Assembly (NCBI GenBank): GCA_900109485.1
Contig: FOAY01000009.1
Location: forward strand, 124,001-188,000
Length of the DNA stretch: 64,000 nucleotides
Direction of reading: 5' to 3'
Source of the DNA: Kosakonia sacchari
GTDB lineage: Bacteria; Pseudomonadota; Gammaproteobacteria; Enterobacterales; Enterobacteriaceae
Both the position numbers and the translations under genes were made by a program. Numbering within the stretch: the first letter of the stretch is position 1; every line of letters begins with the position of its first letter. The notes under the pieces are model-generated. The model searched no databases, was not told the DNA's origin, and was given only the letters and a program-made list of their open reading frames with translations. Below, piece by piece: positions 7,491 to 18,051 of this stretch.

Positions 7491-9547
7491 TGTACCCCGT
7501 GTCCGGGTAAGGTGCCCTGCGTCAGGGCAATCAGGAAAGCATACTCCAGCGCCACGCCTTCATAGGATTTAAAACGTCCGGATTTCCCTCCGTGCCCGGA
7601 ATCCATATCGGTACAGAGCAGCAGCAGGTTATTATCCGTTTTGTACTCGCGCAGTTTTGCCACCCACTTCGCCGGTTCCCAGTACTGCACCTGCGAATCA
7701 TGCAGCCCGGTCGTTACCAGCATGTGCGGGTAATCGTGGGCCTCGACGTTATCATAAGGGCTGTAGCCCTTGATGTAGTGATAGTAGGTTTCATCCTGCG
7801 GATTCCCCCACTCTTCAAACTCACCGGTGGTCAGCGGAATAGATTCATCCAGCATGGTGGTCACGACATCGACAAAGGGCACCTGGGCAATCACACCATG
7901 AAATAGCGAGGGACGTTGATTGATGACTGCGCCTATCAGCATACCGCCAGCGCTTCCCCCCATGCCGTAGCAGAAGAGCGGCGAACCATATCCCTGCGCC
8001 AGCAGCGAATCGGTGACATCAATAAAATCATTGAAGGTATTTTTCTTGTTGAGGAATTTTCCCTCTTCATACCACGATTGCCCCAGCTCACCGCCGCCGC
8101 GTACGTGGGCAATGGCAAACACAAAGCCCCGATCGAGCAGGCTCAGGCGGCTGCTGCTAAAGTCTGCATCCATACTGGCGCCGTAGGATCCATACCCGTA
8201 GACCAACAGCGGATTTTCACCTTTGCGGAATAAGGTGTGGTTGTAAACCAGCGAGACCGGGACTTCGACGCCATCTCTGGCGTGGATCCACAGGTGTTCA
8301 CTGCGATAGTGGCTAGCATCGAAACCCGCGACTTCAACCTGCTTCAGCACGCGCCGCTCGCCGGTATCCATATCCAGTTCAAAAAGCGTGTCCGGCGTGG
8401 TCATCGACGAGTAGCCGTAGCGTAAACGCGAGGTTTCTGGTTCCGGGTTATACGCCAGCCAGGTGACATATGCCGGATCGTCAAACGCAATGCCCACCAC
8501 TTCCCGCGTCTTACGGTTGATCTGCCGCAGGCTGGTTAAACCGCGCTGCCGTTCCTCAACCACCAGCCAGTCGCTGAAGAGCGTAAACCCTTCCAGCATC
8601 ACCTGTTCGCGCGCCGGGATCAGCACTTCCCAGCGCCTTTCATCGCGCACTTTGGTGCGATACAGGCCAAAGTTTTTGCCTTCGCGGTTAGAACGCAGGT
8701 AGAAAGTGTGCTGGAAATGGTCAAGGTTGTACTCATGCTCTTTGCGTCTTGGCAAAAAACAGAGCGGCTGCGCATCCGGTAGCTCTGCGTCGAGAAGCAG
8801 CACTTCGCTGGTGGTCGCGCTGGAAAGGTGGATTGTAATGTAGTGCTGCGAGGTCGTTTTGCCTAAACCGACATAGAAGGTCTCATCCTGCTCTTCGTAC
8901 ACCAGCTCATCCTGCTGCGCCGGTTCTCCGACGGTGTGGCGCCACACCTGATACGGCAACAGCGTGGTTGCATGCTTGCGCACATAGTAGAGCGTTTCGG
9001 AGTCATTAACCCAGACAAAATCCGGTGAGACGTTATCCAGCACTTCCGGGTACCAGTTGCCGGTTTCAAGGTTACGAAAACGCAAACCATACTGGCGGCG
9101 CGATAAAAAATCTTCGGCTATCGCCATGATGGCGTTGTCTGGTGAAACTTCCAGGCCGCCGAGCGTATAGAATTCACTGTGTGATGCGCGCTGGTTGGCA
9201 TCCAGCAGCACCGTCCACTCATCCCACTCTGCGCTCAGCACCGACTGACGCTGGTAGATTGCATACTCATTACCGGGTTCGTAAATGTGCCGATAGCGAT
9301 AACCATTTCTGACATAGGGCGCAGAAACTTCACGTTGCGGTATGCGTGAGATGATCTCCTGCAGCACCTCATCCTGTAACGCCTGTTGCGACGCCATCAT
9401 TTTGCGGCCGTAATCATTTTCCTGATGCAGATAGTCAAGCACCTCTGGCTGCGAGCGGGTGTCGTCCCGCAGCCAGTAATAGTTATCAACGCGCGTATCG
9501 CCATGCGTGGTGATAGCGTGTGGGATCTGTTTTGCTTTCGGCGACAT
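7487..9547 (-). CDS. ptrB: Oligopeptidase B
   Basis: 686 residues, identical in length to E. coli PtrB, a cytoplasmic serine peptidase of the prolyl oligopeptidase family (S9A) that cleaves small peptides after Arg or Lys. An N-terminal beta-propeller region covers roughly residues 1-400. The C-terminal alpha/beta hydrolase domain has the nucleophile motif [12 protein letters not shown] (Ser near 532) and the histidine in [12 protein letters not shown] near 652. The conserved [11 protein letters not shown] lies before the active site. It appears to be a single-gene unit convergent with exoX. Confidence 0.97.
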   Translation of the reverse strand: MSPKAKQIPHAITTHGDTRVDNYYWLRDDTRSQPEVLDYLHQENDYGRKMMASQQALQDEVLQEIISRIPQREVSAPYVRNGYRYRHIYEPGNEYAIYQRQSVLSAEWDEWTVLLDANQRASHSEFYTLGGLEVSPDNAIMAIAEDFLSRRQYGLRFRNLETGNWYPEVLDNVSPDFVWVNDSETLYYVRKHATTLLPYQVWRHTVGEPAQQDELVYEEQDETFYVGLGKTTSQHYITIHLSSATTSEVLLLDAELPDAQPLCFLPRRKEHEYNLDHFQHTFYLRSNREGKNFGLYRTKVRDERRWEVLIPAREQVMLEGFTLFSDWLVVEERQRGLTSLRQINRKTREVVGIAFDDPAYVTWLAYNPEPETSRLRYGYSSMTTPDTLFELDMDTGERRVLKQVEVAGFDASHYRSEHLWIHARDGVEVPVSLVYNHTLFRKGENPLLVYGYGSYGASMDADFSSSRLSLLDRGFVFAIAHVRGGGELGQSWYEEGKFLNKKNTFNDFIDVTDSLLAQGYGSPLFCYGMGGSAGGMLIGAVINQRPSLFHGVIAQVPFVDVVTTMLDESIPLTTGEFEEWGNPQDETYYHYIKGYSPYDNVEAHDYPHMLVTTGLHDSQVQYWEPAKWVAKLREYKTDNNLLLLCTDMDSGHGGKSGRFKSYEGVALEYAFLIALTQGTLPGHGVH

Positions 9548-9630
9548 AGTATTGATCTTTTTTGTTTAACACTCTTGTAAGGTTGGCAAAACCCGCGCGT
9601 GATGCAAGCGAAACCACACTGTAATCAGAA

Positions 9631-10284
9631 TCAAGCGGTAAGTTTTTGCTGCTTTATATCCTCTTCTATCTCCTCACGAACTGCCTGCGGGATCTGTAAC
9701 GCATCTCCCAATGCATTCAGATAGCTACGTTCCATAAAGTGATCGATATCAATGACGGCACAGCTGAGATACCAGAGTTCCAGCGCCTCTTCTTCATTCT
9801 GTACGCCCTGCGCCAGACGCGCGGGATCCAGCGGTTGTTCGATTGCCTGCGCAACCAGCCGCCGACCCTGTTCTTCCACCCCGGCTTCACGAAGCTGCTG
9901 TTCGATAGCGGCTCGTTCTTTATCGTCGATATGACCATCGCTCTTCGCCGCAAAAACCAGGGCCAGGATCAGGCGCTCCGTGCGCACATCCAGCGGAGAT
10001 TGCTGCTGCCCGTACTGCGGTTCTCCCTGATGCGCGTTGCGGATACGGTCTTTGTATTTATTCCACAGCACCGTACCAGCGACCGCGCCGCCGCCAACCA
10101 GCAGTGCGCTGGTACCGTATTTAGCAAGAAATTTACGTGAGGATTTACTGGCGACAAGCAGCCCGGCAAGACCACCCAGAGCACCCGGCGCCAGCAGGTT
10201 ATGTAATCTCTGCTCGCCCGAAGATGAGGGATCCGTATTATCTTTCGAACCCAGCAACGACTGTATTTGATTCAACCAACTCAT
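9631..10284 (-). CDS. yebE: YebE, DUF533 tellurite-resistance-like inner membrane protein
   Basis: 217 residues from ATG 10284, which has GAGGGC five bases upstream; an in-frame TTG farther up (10302) is a less likely start. It has a glycine-rich hydrophobic stretch ([26 protein letters not shown]) and then a TerB-like acidic helical domain ([21 protein letters not shown]). In E. coli yebE responds to envelope stress through CpxR. Function is unknown. It is separated from yebF by a short gap and probably has its own promoter. Confidence 0.93.
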   Translation of the reverse strand: MSWLNQIQSLLGSKDNTDPSSSGEQRLHNLLAPGALGGLAGLLVASKSSRKFLAKYGTSALLVGGGAVAGTVLWNKYKDRIRNAHQGEPQYGQQQSPLDVRTERLILALVFAAKSDGHIDDKERAAIEQQLREAGVEEQGRRLVAQAIEQPLDPARLAQGVQNEEEALELWYLSCAVIDIDHFMERSYLNALGDALQIPQAVREEIEEDIKQQKLTA

Positions 10285-10377
10285 AATGCCCTCGCTTATC
10301 AATGTGTGGTTGACCAGAGTAAGCGAGGGGGATGTCAGGAAGTGTCTGTCGCGGCAAAAGATGAGAAAAGTATTGCG

Positions 10378-10728
10378 TTACGGCTGCGGCTGGTACTCTG
10401 CCGTACCCGCTTTGCAATTAACGGCCACGCGGTAGTGAATATCCATATTTTTACCGCGAACCGTGAGTGGTACCGTCCATTTATCACCCTTGCCGACGAT
10501 CTCTTTCGGATTCACCCAGGCAACCGGATCGGCCTGCCCCAGTTTTTTTTGATCGTCTGCCCAGCGCACAATGCGATTTTGCAGATAGTCACGCTTAACG
10601 CTGGCCGCGATCCCATCGGCATCAAGGCCTTCACAAGAAGGAAACTTTACCGCTTTATCCGTTGCAGCGTGCGCCATGGTACTGCCTGCCAGCAAAAGCA
10701 GACCTGTAAAAACTCCTGCTATTTTCAT
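10378..10728 (-). CDS. yebF: Secreted protein YebF
   Basis: 116 residues from ATG 10728, with CTGGAG upstream; earlier in-frame starts lack a signal peptide at the right place. The signal peptide ends near STMAHA. The mature part has [22 protein letters not shown], nearly identical to E. coli YebF, and two cysteines (PSCEG, VNCKAG) that form the family's disulfide. In E. coli YebF is one of the few proteins exported to the medium, using Sec and then outer membrane porins. It lies between yebE and yebG as in K-12. Confidence 0.95.
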   Translation of the reverse strand: MKIAGVFTGLLLLAGSTMAHAATDKAVKFPSCEGLDADGIAASVKRDYLQNRIVRWADDQKKLGQADPVAWVNPKEIVGKGDKWTVPLTVRGKNMDIHYRVAVNCKAGTAEYQPQP

Positions 10729-10791
10729 GCTTATCTCCAGGTACGGACTTGTCCAGTCAAAAGCATGGTACAAATTGCTGGCAGTGCAAGA

Positions 10792-11130
10792 TCAAGCCAC
10801 TTTCGCGCGCTTCTGCGCGCTTTTAATATCCACTGCGTCTGTCGGTTCAGCATCATCAGAAGCAGCCGCTGCGGCAGGTTCTTCCGCTTCAGCGCCTGGC
10901 AATTTGCCGGATTTCAGAATACCGCTCAGCGCGTCTTTCTGTTCGGCAAGCCACAGCGCCATTTGATCGCGCATCTCATCTTCCAGTGCTACCGGGCCGG
11001 TACCTAACCAGTCGCCCAGCACTTCCGCCAGATCGAGCATTTTATCGTAAGCATCAGCTTCCTTTTTGCTGGCAAAAGACATTTTTTCCTCACCTTCACG
11101 AATGACTACGTATTTAACTTCTACCGCCAT
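10792..11130 (-). CDS. yebG: DNA damage-inducible protein YebG
   Basis: 112 residues. The first 70 match E. coli YebG (MAVEVKYVVIREGEEKMSFASK). The C-terminal tail is longer than the 96-residue E. coli protein and is rich in Ala and Glu (AEEPAAAAASDDAEP). The gene is a member of the SOS regulon, and a near-consensus LexA box starts 16 bp before its start codon. The molecular role is unknown; the small acidic protein is dispensable in E. coli. Confidence 0.95.
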   Translation of the reverse strand: MAVEVKYVVIREGEEKMSFASKKEADAYDKMLDLAEVLGDWLGTGPVALEDEMRDQMALWLAEQKDALSGILKSGKLPGAEAEEPAAAAASDDAEPTDAVDIKSAQKRAKVA

Positions 11131-11145
11131 GATGCAGCCTCATTC

Positions 11146-11165
11146 AACTGTGTATTTATACAGTA
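11146..11165. promoter_or_regulatory. LexA (SOS) box of yebG
   Basis: CTGTGTATTTATACAG (11148-11163) matches the LexA consensus CTG-N10-CAG with an AT-alternating centre and lies directly upstream of yebG. It is 14 of 16 to the ideal operator. Confidence 0.9.
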
Positions 11166-11207
11166 TAATAGCGCGATGAAAAAAGCATCGCAAGGGATAA
11201 AAGACAG

Positions 11208-11223
11208 ACGCAAACGTTTTCGT
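11208..11223 (+). promoter_or_regulatory. PurR operator of purT
   Basis: ACGCAAACGTTTTCGT fits the PurR consensus ANGCAANCGNTTNCNT at every defined position. It is 40 bp upstream of the purT ATG, so PurR with hypoxanthine or guanine should repress purT. Confidence 0.93.
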
Positions 11224-11262
11224 TTATACTGCGCCCAGTTTTTTTCCCAACGGTAAGATGCT

Positions 11263-12441
11263 ATGACTCTTTTAGGTACTGCGCTGCGCCCGGCAGCAAC
11301 TCGCGTGATGTTACTCGGCTCTGGCGAACTGGGTAAGGAAGTAGCCATTGAATGTCAACGACTGGGCATTGAAGTGATTGCAGTTGATCGCTACGCCGAT
11401 GCGCCGGCTATGCATGTGGCGCACCGTTCACATGTGATCAATATGCTTGATGGTGATGCGTTGAAGGCGCTGGTCGCACAAGAAAAACCGCATTTTATCG
11501 TGCCAGAAATCGAAGCTATCGCCACCGACACACTGCTGGAACTGGAAGCGCAAGGTCAGCATGTGGTGCCCTGTGCCCGCGCCACAAAATTGACCATGAA
11601 CCGTGAAGGCATTCGTCGCCTGGCAGCGGAAGAGTTGCAGTTACCGACATCCAGCTACCGCTTTGCCGACAGTGAAGCGGCTTTTCGCGATGCCGTCGCT
11701 GAGATTGGTTTGCCGTGTATTGTCAAACCCGTGATGAGCTCCTCCGGTAAAGGTCAGAGCTTTATTAAAAGCGCAGAGCAATTGACGAAAGCCTGGGAAT
11801 ACGCCCAACAGGGCGGCCGCGCCGGTGCCGGACGGGTGATTGTCGAAGGCGTAGTTAACTTTGATTTTGAAATCACGCTTCTGACCATCAGCGCCGTTGA
11901 TGGCGTCCATTTTTGCGCGCCGGTCGGCCACCGCCAGGAAGACGGTGATTATCGCGAATCCTGGCAGCCGCAGCAGATGTCGCCGCTGGCACAGGAGCGC
12001 GCGCAGGCGATTGCCAGCAAAGTCGTGCTGGCGCTGGGCGGCTATGGGCTGTTCGGCGTTGAGCTGTTCGTTTGCGGCGATGAGGTGATTTTCAGCGAGG
12101 TCTCCCCTCGCCCGCATGATACCGGGATGGTGACGCTGATTTCCCAGGATCTCTCGGAGTTCGCGCTGCATGTCCGTGCTTTTCTCGGTTTACCGATTGG
12201 CGACATCCGCCAGTACGGCCCGGCAGCTTCGGCCGTGATCCTGCCACGCCTGAGCAGCCAGAATGTAACCTTCGATAACGTGCAAAATGCGCTCGCCGCC
12301 GGCGTGCAACTGCGTCTTTTTGGGAAACCTGAAATCGACGGCTCTCGCCGCATGGGCGTTGCGCTGGCCGTGGCTGAAAGTGTCGAAACGGCTGTAGAAC
12401 GCGCGGTTGCCGCTGCGGCGGCAGTTCAGGTTAAGGGCTAA
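11263..12441 (+). CDS. purT: Phosphoribosylglycinamide formyltransferase 2 (formate-dependent)
   Basis: 392 residues. It is an ATP-grasp enzyme that makes formyl-GAR from GAR, formate and ATP in de novo purine synthesis, an alternative to folate-dependent PurN. The N-terminal domain starts with [16 protein letters not shown]. The ATP-grasp core contains [13 protein letters not shown] (P-loop-like) and [15 protein letters not shown] (metal and ATP contact). It is preceded by a PurR operator and followed by a strong bidirectional terminator, so it forms a monocistronic unit convergent with eda. Confidence 0.98.
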   Translation: MTLLGTALRPAATRVMLLGSGELGKEVAIECQRLGIEVIAVDRYADAPAMHVAHRSHVINMLDGDALKALVAQEKPHFIVPEIEAIATDTLLELEAQGQHVVPCARATKLTMNREGIRRLAAEELQLPTSSYRFADSEAAFRDAVAEIGLPCIVKPVMSSSGKGQSFIKSAEQLTKAWEYAQQGGRAGAGRVIVEGVVNFDFEITLLTISAVDGVHFCAPVGHRQEDGDYRESWQPQQMSPLAQERAQAIASKVVLALGGYGLFGVELFVCGDEVIFSEVSPRPHDTGMVTLISQDLSEFALHVRAFLGLPIGDIRQYGPAASAVILPRLSSQNVTFDNVQNALAAGVQLRLFGKPEIDGSRRMGVALAVAESVETAVERAVAAAAAVQVKG

Positions 12442-12445
12442 AAAA

Positions 12446-12480
12446 AGCCCGGAGGCGCTCATCGCCTGCCGGGATTTTTT
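12446..12480. terminator. Bidirectional terminator between purT and eda
   Basis: GCCCGGAGGCG and CGCCTGCCGGG form a GC-rich stem with a 5-nt loop. TTTTTT follows on the plus strand and AAAAAA precedes it, giving a T-run on the minus strand too. Confidence 0.85.
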
Positions 12481-12513
12481 GCACAAGGCGGGGGTAAACA
12501 CCCGCCCGCGAGA

Positions 12514-13155
12514 TTACTGTTTCGCGCCTTCTACCGCTTCGCGCGCCAGTTTAGTGATGCGATCGTAATCACCCGCTTCCAGCGCATCTGCCGGAACCAG
12601 CCAGGAACCGCCGATGCACAGCACGCTTTTCAGCGCCAGGTAATCGCGGTAGTTAGCCGGTGAGATCCCGCCAGTCGGGCAGAAACGAACCTGAGAGAAC
12701 GGACCCGCAATCGCCTGCAACGCTTTAGTACCGCCGTTAGCTTCCGCCGGGAAGAATTTGAACTCTTTCAGGCCGTAGTCCATGCCCAGCATCAATTCAG
12801 AAACGGTGCTGATGCCCGGGATCAGCGGGATAGTACCTTCGGTCGCGGCTTTCAGCAGCGGCTCGGTCAGGCCCGGGCTGATAGCGAACTGCGCGCCAGC
12901 AGCGGTGACTTCCGCCAGCTGCTGCGGGTTCAGTACCGTACCGGCACCGATAATTGCGTCGGGCACTTCTTTTGCGATAGCGCGGATAGCATCCATCGCA
13001 CAAGCCGTACGCAGGGTGACTTCCAGTACGCGAACGCCACCAGCAACCAGCGCTTTTGCCATCGGCACAGCGTGTTCCAGTTTGTTCACTACAATCACCG
13101 GCACTACCGGACCTGTTTTCAGAATTGCTTCTGCACTCGTTTTCCAGTTTTTCAT
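12514..13155 (-). CDS. eda: KHG/KDPG aldolase
   Basis: 213 residues from ATG 13155. It cleaves 2-keto-3-deoxy-6-phosphogluconate to pyruvate and glyceraldehyde-3-phosphate, the last Entner-Doudoroff step, and also 4-hydroxy-2-oxoglutarate. The TIM-barrel has the Schiff-base lysine in [10 protein letters not shown], the catalytic Glu in VLEVTLRT, and the phosphate-binding CPTGGIS. It follows edd by 37 bp on the same strand, so edd-eda form an operon. Confidence 0.98.
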   Translation of the reverse strand: MKNWKTSAEAILKTGPVVPVIVVNKLEHAVPMAKALVAGGVRVLEVTLRTACAMDAIRAIAKEVPDAIIGAGTVLNPQQLAEVTAAGAQFAISPGLTEPLLKAATEGTIPLIPGISTVSELMLGMDYGLKEFKFFPAEANGGTKALQAIAGPFSQVRFCPTGGISPANYRDYLALKSVLCIGGSWLVPADALEAGDYDRITKLAREAVEGAKQ

Positions 13156-13192
13156 CAGAGTTTTTCTCTCGCCAGAACTAAATCTTATCGTC

Positions 13193-15004
13193 TTAAAAAG
13201 TGATACAGGTTGCGCCCTGCTCCGCACCGGAGAGTTTCTCCCGCAGCGCGCCGAACAATTCGCGGCCTGTGCCCACGCGCATCGCGCTCAGGTCAGGAAT
13301 ATGCGGCTGACGTGCGGCAAGTTCGTTGTCATCAACCAGCAGCGTTAACTCGCCTGTCTGCCCGTTAACCCGGATAATATCGCCATCACGCACTTTCGCC
13401 AGCAATCCGCCATCGTATGCTTCTGGGGTAACGTGGATCGCCGACGGCACTTTACCTGATGCGCCTGACAGCCGTCCATCGGTAACTAGTGCGATTTTGA
13501 AACGGCGGTCCAATAATACACCAAGTGGTGGCATGAGTTTATGTAATTCTGGCATACCGTTCGCTTTTGGCCCTTGATGACGGACAACCACCACGCAATC
13601 ACGGTCCAGCAGGCCTGCTTCGAAGGCCGGTAAAACATCATGCTGGCTTTCAAAAATCACCGCTGGCGCTTCAATAACCTGATTTTCGACCGGCACTGCT
13701 GAGGTTTTCATCACCGCACGCCCCAGATTGCCGCTCAGCACTTTGGTGCCGCCATGTTTCGAGAACGGCTGTTCGATGGTCGCAATGACATCAGCATCCA
13801 GCGACGCAGCCGCGCCGTCACGCCAGTCCAGCTCGCCATTATTGAGCCACGGCTCCTGGGTGTAGCGCGTCAGGCCAAAGCCCGCCACGGTGTGAACATC
13901 TTCATGTAACAAACCGCCTTTCAATAGTTCACGCATCAGCACCGGCACACCGCCAGCCGCCTGGAAGTGGTTAATGTCTGCCGGGCCGTTCGGGTAGAGA
14001 CGCGCCAGCAGCGGAACCACATCAGAAAGATCGGAGAAATCATCCCAGTTGATGATGATCCCTGCGGCGCGCGCCATCGCCACCAGATGCATGGTGTGGT
14101 TGGTGGAGCCGCCCGTCGCCAGCAGCGAGACAATACCGTTCACCACGACTTTTTCATCAATCATTTTACCGAGCGGCATCCACTCGTTGCCATTGCCGGT
14201 CAGGCGGGTCACCTGGCGGGCTGCCGCTTCAGTCAGTACACGGCGCAGAGGCGCATCCGGATGGATAAACGATGAGCCAGGCAGTTGCATGCCCATAAAC
14301 TCGATCACCATCTGGTTAGTGTTTGCCGTGCCGTAAAACGTACAGGTACCTGGCGCATGATATGAGGCGGCTTCTGATTCGAGCAGCGCCATGCGATCGA
14401 CTTTGCCTTCCGCATAAAGCTGGCGAATGCGTACTTTCTCTTTATTCGCCAGACCGCTCGCCATCGGACCAGACGGGATAAACACCGCCGGTAAATGACC
14501 AAATGACAGCGCCGCCATGGCCAGCCCCGGGACAATTTTGTCACACACGCCGAGGTACAGCGCGCCGTCAAACATATTGTGAGAAAGCCCTACCGCTGCC
14601 GACATCGCAATCACTTCGCGGCTCAGCAGGGAAAGTTCCATACCGTCCTGCCCCTGGGTTACGCCGTCGCACATTGCCGGAACGCCGCCCGCGACCTGAC
14701 CTACTGCGTTCACCGAATGCAACGCTTTACGGATAATCTCCGGATAGACTTCGTAAGGCTGATGAGCGGAAAGCATGTCGTTGTAGGACGTGATAATGGC
14801 AATATTGTTGCGCAACATGCTTTTGAGGGAGGCTTTGTCGTCAGGCTGGCAGGCCGCAAAGCCGTGTGCCAGGTTGCCGCAGGCCAGTGTGGAACGGCGC
14901 ACAGTGTTCGTTTTCGCCTGTTCGATGCGTGCAAGATAGGCTGAGCGGGTTTCGCGCGAACGTTCAATAATGCGATTTGTTACGCGTAACATTGTTGAGT
15001 TCAT
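13193..15004 (-). CDS. edd: Phosphogluconate dehydratase
   Basis: 603 residues, same length as E. coli Edd. It converts 6-phosphogluconate to KDPG. The IlvD/Edd family [4Fe-4S] ligands are visible as cysteines in [21 protein letters not shown] and [14 protein letters not shown]. The C-terminal motif [19 protein letters not shown] is the family signature. It is the first gene of edd-eda. The 232-bp leader (15005-15236) carries candidate Cra and GntR operators, in agreement with control by gluconate and by Cra. Confidence 0.98.
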   Translation of the reverse strand: MNSTMLRVTNRIIERSRETRSAYLARIEQAKTNTVRRSTLACGNLAHGFAACQPDDKASLKSMLRNNIAIITSYNDMLSAHQPYEVYPEIIRKALHSVNAVGQVAGGVPAMCDGVTQGQDGMELSLLSREVIAMSAAVGLSHNMFDGALYLGVCDKIVPGLAMAALSFGHLPAVFIPSGPMASGLANKEKVRIRQLYAEGKVDRMALLESEAASYHAPGTCTFYGTANTNQMVIEFMGMQLPGSSFIHPDAPLRRVLTEAAARQVTRLTGNGNEWMPLGKMIDEKVVVNGIVSLLATGGSTNHTMHLVAMARAAGIIINWDDFSDLSDVVPLLARLYPNGPADINHFQAAGGVPVLMRELLKGGLLHEDVHTVAGFGLTRYTQEPWLNNGELDWRDGAAASLDADVIATIEQPFSKHGGTKVLSGNLGRAVMKTSAVPVENQVIEAPAVIFESQHDVLPAFEAGLLDRDCVVVVRHQGPKANGMPELHKLMPPLGVLLDRRFKIALVTDGRLSGASGKVPSAIHVTPEAYDGGLLAKVRDGDIIRVNGQTGELTLLVDDNELAARQPHIPDLSAMRVGTGRELFGALREKLSGAEQGATCITF

Positions 15005-15100
15005 AAAGGCTCCTGAAATTTATCTGTCCGGGGAACCGCGTCAACAATGCCATAAGCCTTCGTTATCAGACTGTAAACACCAGAACGCCGCGCCCCAAAG

Positions 15101-15116
15101 GCAAAATCGCTTCAGC
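15101..15116 (-). promoter_or_regulatory. Cra (FruR) operator candidate before edd
   Basis: The minus strand reads GCTGAAGCGATTTTGC, close to the Cra consensus GCTGAAWCGWTTCA. E. coli edd has a Cra site at the corresponding place. Confidence 0.6.
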
Positions 15117-15125
15117 CAGTGTAAT

Positions 15126-15158
15126 AAAAAAAGCCCCGCTGGTGAATCCAGTCGGGGC
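15126..15158 (-). terminator. zwf terminator inside the edd upstream region
   Basis: On the minus strand GCCCCGACTGG pairs with CCAGCGGGGC (one bulged base) around a short loop and is followed by TTTTTTT. It should end zwf transcripts before edd. Confidence 0.8.
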
Positions 15159-15197
15159 CTGAAAGGTGAAAAATTATTCTGATATCTGTGTTAGATC

Positions 15198-15213
15198 ATG
15201 TTACCGGTAAAAT
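15198..15213. promoter_or_regulatory. GntR operator candidate upstream of edd
   Basis: ATGTTACCGGTAAAAT matches the gluconate repressor consensus (ATGTTACC-GTA-CAT type), with the central palindrome TTACCGGTAA intact. It lies between the zwf end and the zwf terminator. Confidence 0.65.
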
Positions 15214-15236
15214 GGAATGCCATTTGCGCAAGAAAA

Positions 15237-16712
15237 TCACTCAAACTCGTTCCATGAACGGCCATCGCGAGTAATCATCGCCACCGATGCAACCGGTCCC
15301 CAGGTACCTGCCTGATACGGTTTCGGCGCATCGTTGTCTGCTGCCCACGCTTCAGTGATGGAATCGACCCATTTCCAGGCCTCTTCCACTTCGTCACGGC
15401 GCACGAACAGGGCCTGAATACCACGCATGGTTTCCAGCAGAAGGCGCTCGTAAGCATCAGCAAGATGCGTCTGATTAAAGGTTTCGGAGTAGCTCAGGTC
15501 GAGTTTGGTAATTTGCAGGTTGTGTTTATGATCCAGGCCAGGAACCTTGTTAAGCACCTGAATATCCACACCTTCATCCGGCTGCAGGCGAATGGTCAGT
15601 TTGTTCTGCGGCAGATCCTGCCAGGACTCTTTGAACAGGTTCAGTTCTGGCGTTTTAAAGTAAACCACAACTTCTGAACATTTGGTCGGCAGACGTTTAC
15701 CGGTGCGCAGATAGAACGGCACGCCGGCCCAGCGCCAGTTATCGATATCGACACGGATAGCGACGAACGTTTCGGTATTACTGGATTTGTTCGCCCCCTC
15801 TTCTTCCAGGTAACCGGGCACTTTTTTGCCTTGCGCAAACCCGGCGGTGTACTGACCACGCACGGTTTTTTCGCGCACGTTAGTGCGATCGATGCGGCGC
15901 AACGATTTCAGCACTTTCACTTTTTCATCACGAATACTGTCCGCGCTCAGATCGGACGGCGGCGACATGGCAATCATGCAGAGGATCTGCAACAGGTGGT
16001 TCTGGATCATATCGCGCATCTGCCCGGCCTGGTCAAAATAGCCCCAGCGGCCTTCGATACCGACCTCTTCCGCCACGGTGATTTCCACGTGATCGATGGT
16101 ACGGTTGTCCCAGTTGTTAACAAACAGGGAGTTAGCAAAACGCAACGCCAGCAGGTTAAGTACCGTCTCTTTACCCAGATAATGGTCGATGCGGTATACC
16201 TGGCACTCTTCGAAAAACTCGCCCACCTGATCGTTAATTTCCCGCGATGTCGCAAGCGATGTACCCAGCGGCTTTTCCATCACGACACGCGCCGGTTTCG
16301 CGTTCAGTTTCGCTTCACCCAGCCCCTTACAGATGGCGCCAAAGGTGCTCGGCGGCATGGCAAAGTAGTTGATAGTCGTGCGATTTTTCTGGTCCAGCAT
16401 CGCACCAAGACGTTTGAATGCGGAGGTTTCGTTGACATCCAGATTGCAAAAATCCAGACGACCACTCAGCTTATCCCACAGACTTTCGTCGATTTTTTCC
16501 TTCATAAAGGTTTCAAGCGCTTCACGAACAACCTTGGTATAGGCTTCCTTATCCCACTCGGCACGGCCGACCCCCAGGATACGTGTATCCGGATGGATCT
16601 GCCCCGCTTTTTCCAGTTGGTACAGTGAAGGCAGCAATTTCCGGCGTGCGAGGTCACCTTTCGCGCCGAAAATGACCAGGTCACACGCCTGGGCTGTTTG
16701 TACTACCGCCAT
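15237..16712 (-). CDS. zwf: Glucose-6-phosphate 1-dehydrogenase
   Basis: 491 residues, same as E. coli Zwf. It oxidises glucose-6-phosphate to 6-phosphogluconolactone with NADP+, the entry to the pentose phosphate and Entner-Doudoroff routes. The nucleotide-binding motif is [11 protein letters not shown], and the substrate-binding and catalytic motif is RIDHYLGKE. It lies next to edd-eda on the same strand and is divergent from its regulator hexR. A perfect HexR-type box sits 48 bp upstream of the ATG. Confidence 0.98.
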   Translation of the reverse strand: MAVVQTAQACDLVIFGAKGDLARRKLLPSLYQLEKAGQIHPDTRILGVGRAEWDKEAYTKVVREALETFMKEKIDESLWDKLSGRLDFCNLDVNETSAFKRLGAMLDQKNRTTINYFAMPPSTFGAICKGLGEAKLNAKPARVVMEKPLGTSLATSREINDQVGEFFEECQVYRIDHYLGKETVLNLLALRFANSLFVNNWDNRTIDHVEITVAEEVGIEGRWGYFDQAGQMRDMIQNHLLQILCMIAMSPPSDLSADSIRDEKVKVLKSLRRIDRTNVREKTVRGQYTAGFAQGKKVPGYLEEEGANKSSNTETFVAIRVDIDNWRWAGVPFYLRTGKRLPTKCSEVVVYFKTPELNLFKESWQDLPQNKLTIRLQPDEGVDIQVLNKVPGLDHKHNLQITKLDLSYSETFNQTHLADAYERLLLETMRGIQALFVRRDEVEEAWKWVDSITEAWAADNDAPKPYQAGTWGPVASVAMITRDGRSWNEFE

Positions 16713-16759
16713 GTCAATCTCCTCAGTTGGCTGTCCTGGAGCGTTAGCCAGGCCTTAGT

Positions 16760-16774
16760 TGTAATTTTATTACA
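16760..16774 (-). promoter_or_regulatory. HexR operator of zwf
   Basis: TGTAATTTTATTACA is a perfect match to the HexR box reported for gamma-proteobacteria. The rest of the divergent region (16713-17055) has a weaker TGTAAT-type half-site at 17023-17037 just before hexR. Otherwise I see only AT-rich promoter-like sequence. Confidence 0.85.
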
Positions 16775-17055
16775 GTACACTGTACTGCGTTTACGTAATT
16801 CCCGAAACTGTTACGCATTGTCAGGACGTGCGTTATTTTGTTGTGACAAAAAATCTGTTTTTTCGCCCTGAAAAAGCCGGATATTTGCCCAGGAAACAGA
16901 CGATAAAATCTGACTCTGATCATGTAATGAAAAAAAACAACATCATTTCTCATCACCACTTACATTTCTGCTTCCCGCGGGGGTAATATCTGTTTAAAAC
17001 GCATCACGATTCCATCTATCAGTGTAATCGTTTCACCATGAGCGCTTTATCACCC

Positions 17056-17925
17056 ATGAATATGCTGGAAAAAATCCAGTCACGGCTGGAACACCTTAGC
17101 AAATCCGAACGGAAGGTCGCGGAAGTCATCCTCGCCGCTCCGGACCAGGCCATCCACTCCAGCATCGCTGCGCTGGCACAGGAAGCAGATGTCAGTGAAC
17201 CGACGGTGAACCGTTTTTGCCGCAGCCTTGATACGCGTGGTTTCCCGGACTTCAAGTTGCATCTGGCGCAAAGTCTCGCCAATGGCACGCCCTATGTTAA
17301 TCGAAATGTTGACGAAGATGACAGCGTAGAAGCCTATACCGGAAAAATCTTTGAATCGGCAATGGCCAGCCTCGATCACGTCCGACAGTCGCTGGATATG
17401 GCCGCCGTCAATCGCGCCGTCGATCTGTTGACCCAGGCGAAAAAAATCTCATTTTTCGGTCTCGGCTCGTCTGCCGCCGTTGCGCACGACGCCATGAACA
17501 AATTTTTCCGCTTCAACGTACCGGTGATTTACTCCGACGACATCGTGCTGCAACGCATGAGTTGTATGAATTGTAGCGATGATGACGTGGTTGTGCTGAT
17601 TTCCCATACCGGAAGAACAAAAAACCTCGTTGAGCTTGCGCAACTGGCGCGCGAAAACGACGCCATGGTCATTGCCCTGACTTCAGCAGGGACGCCGCTT
17701 GCGCGCGAGGCAACGCTTGCTATCACGCTTGATGTCCCGGAAGATACTGACATTTATATGCCCATGGTTTCCCGACTTGCGCAACTGACCGTCATTGACG
17801 TGCTGGCCACCGGTTTTACCTTGCGCCGCGGCGCAAAATTCAGGGATAACTTGAAGCGAGTCAAAGAAGCCCTGAAAGAATCGCGCTTTGATAAGGAGCT
17901 GCTTATCAAAAGCGATAACCACTAA
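17056..17925 (+). CDS. hexR: HexR, RpiR-family transcriptional regulator of central carbon genes
   Basis: 289 residues from ATG 17056, the start that matches the E. coli protein; an ATG six codons upstream (17038) is also possible, and neither has a clear Shine-Dalgarno sequence. An N-terminal RpiR helix-turn-helix (SEPTVNRFCRSLDTRGFPDFK) is followed by a SIS sugar-phosphate domain (FFGLGSSAAVAHDAMNKF, ISHTGRTKNLVELA). In related bacteria HexR binds KDPG and represses zwf, edd-eda and similar genes. Its divergent position next to zwf fits that role. Confidence 0.95.
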   Translation: MNMLEKIQSRLEHLSKSERKVAEVILAAPDQAIHSSIAALAQEADVSEPTVNRFCRSLDTRGFPDFKLHLAQSLANGTPYVNRNVDEDDSVEAYTGKIFESAMASLDHVRQSLDMAAVNRAVDLLTQAKKISFFGLGSSAAVAHDAMNKFFRFNVPVIYSDDIVLQRMSCMNCSDDDVVVLISHTGRTKNLVELAQLARENDAMVIALTSAGTPLAREATLAITLDVPEDTDIYMPMVSRLAQLTVIDVLATGFTLRRGAKFRDNLKRVKEALKESRFDKELLIKSDNH

Positions 17926-18051
17926 TAGTTAATAACAAAGCAGTAACCTCTTACGCTGTTCGGTCAGGCGCATTGCCCTTCACAGCGGGGCGCTAAATGG
18001 CCGAATTCATGTTCACGCAACACCAAGTTGTTTCAGTCAACGGAGTATTAC

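Noticed and set aside
15831-16628. 265-codon open frame on the plus strand opposite zwf
   Set aside because: It is the reverse-strand shadow of a well-matched zwf gene. The GC-rich third positions of zwf keep the opposite strand open, and no ribosome site or family match is seen.
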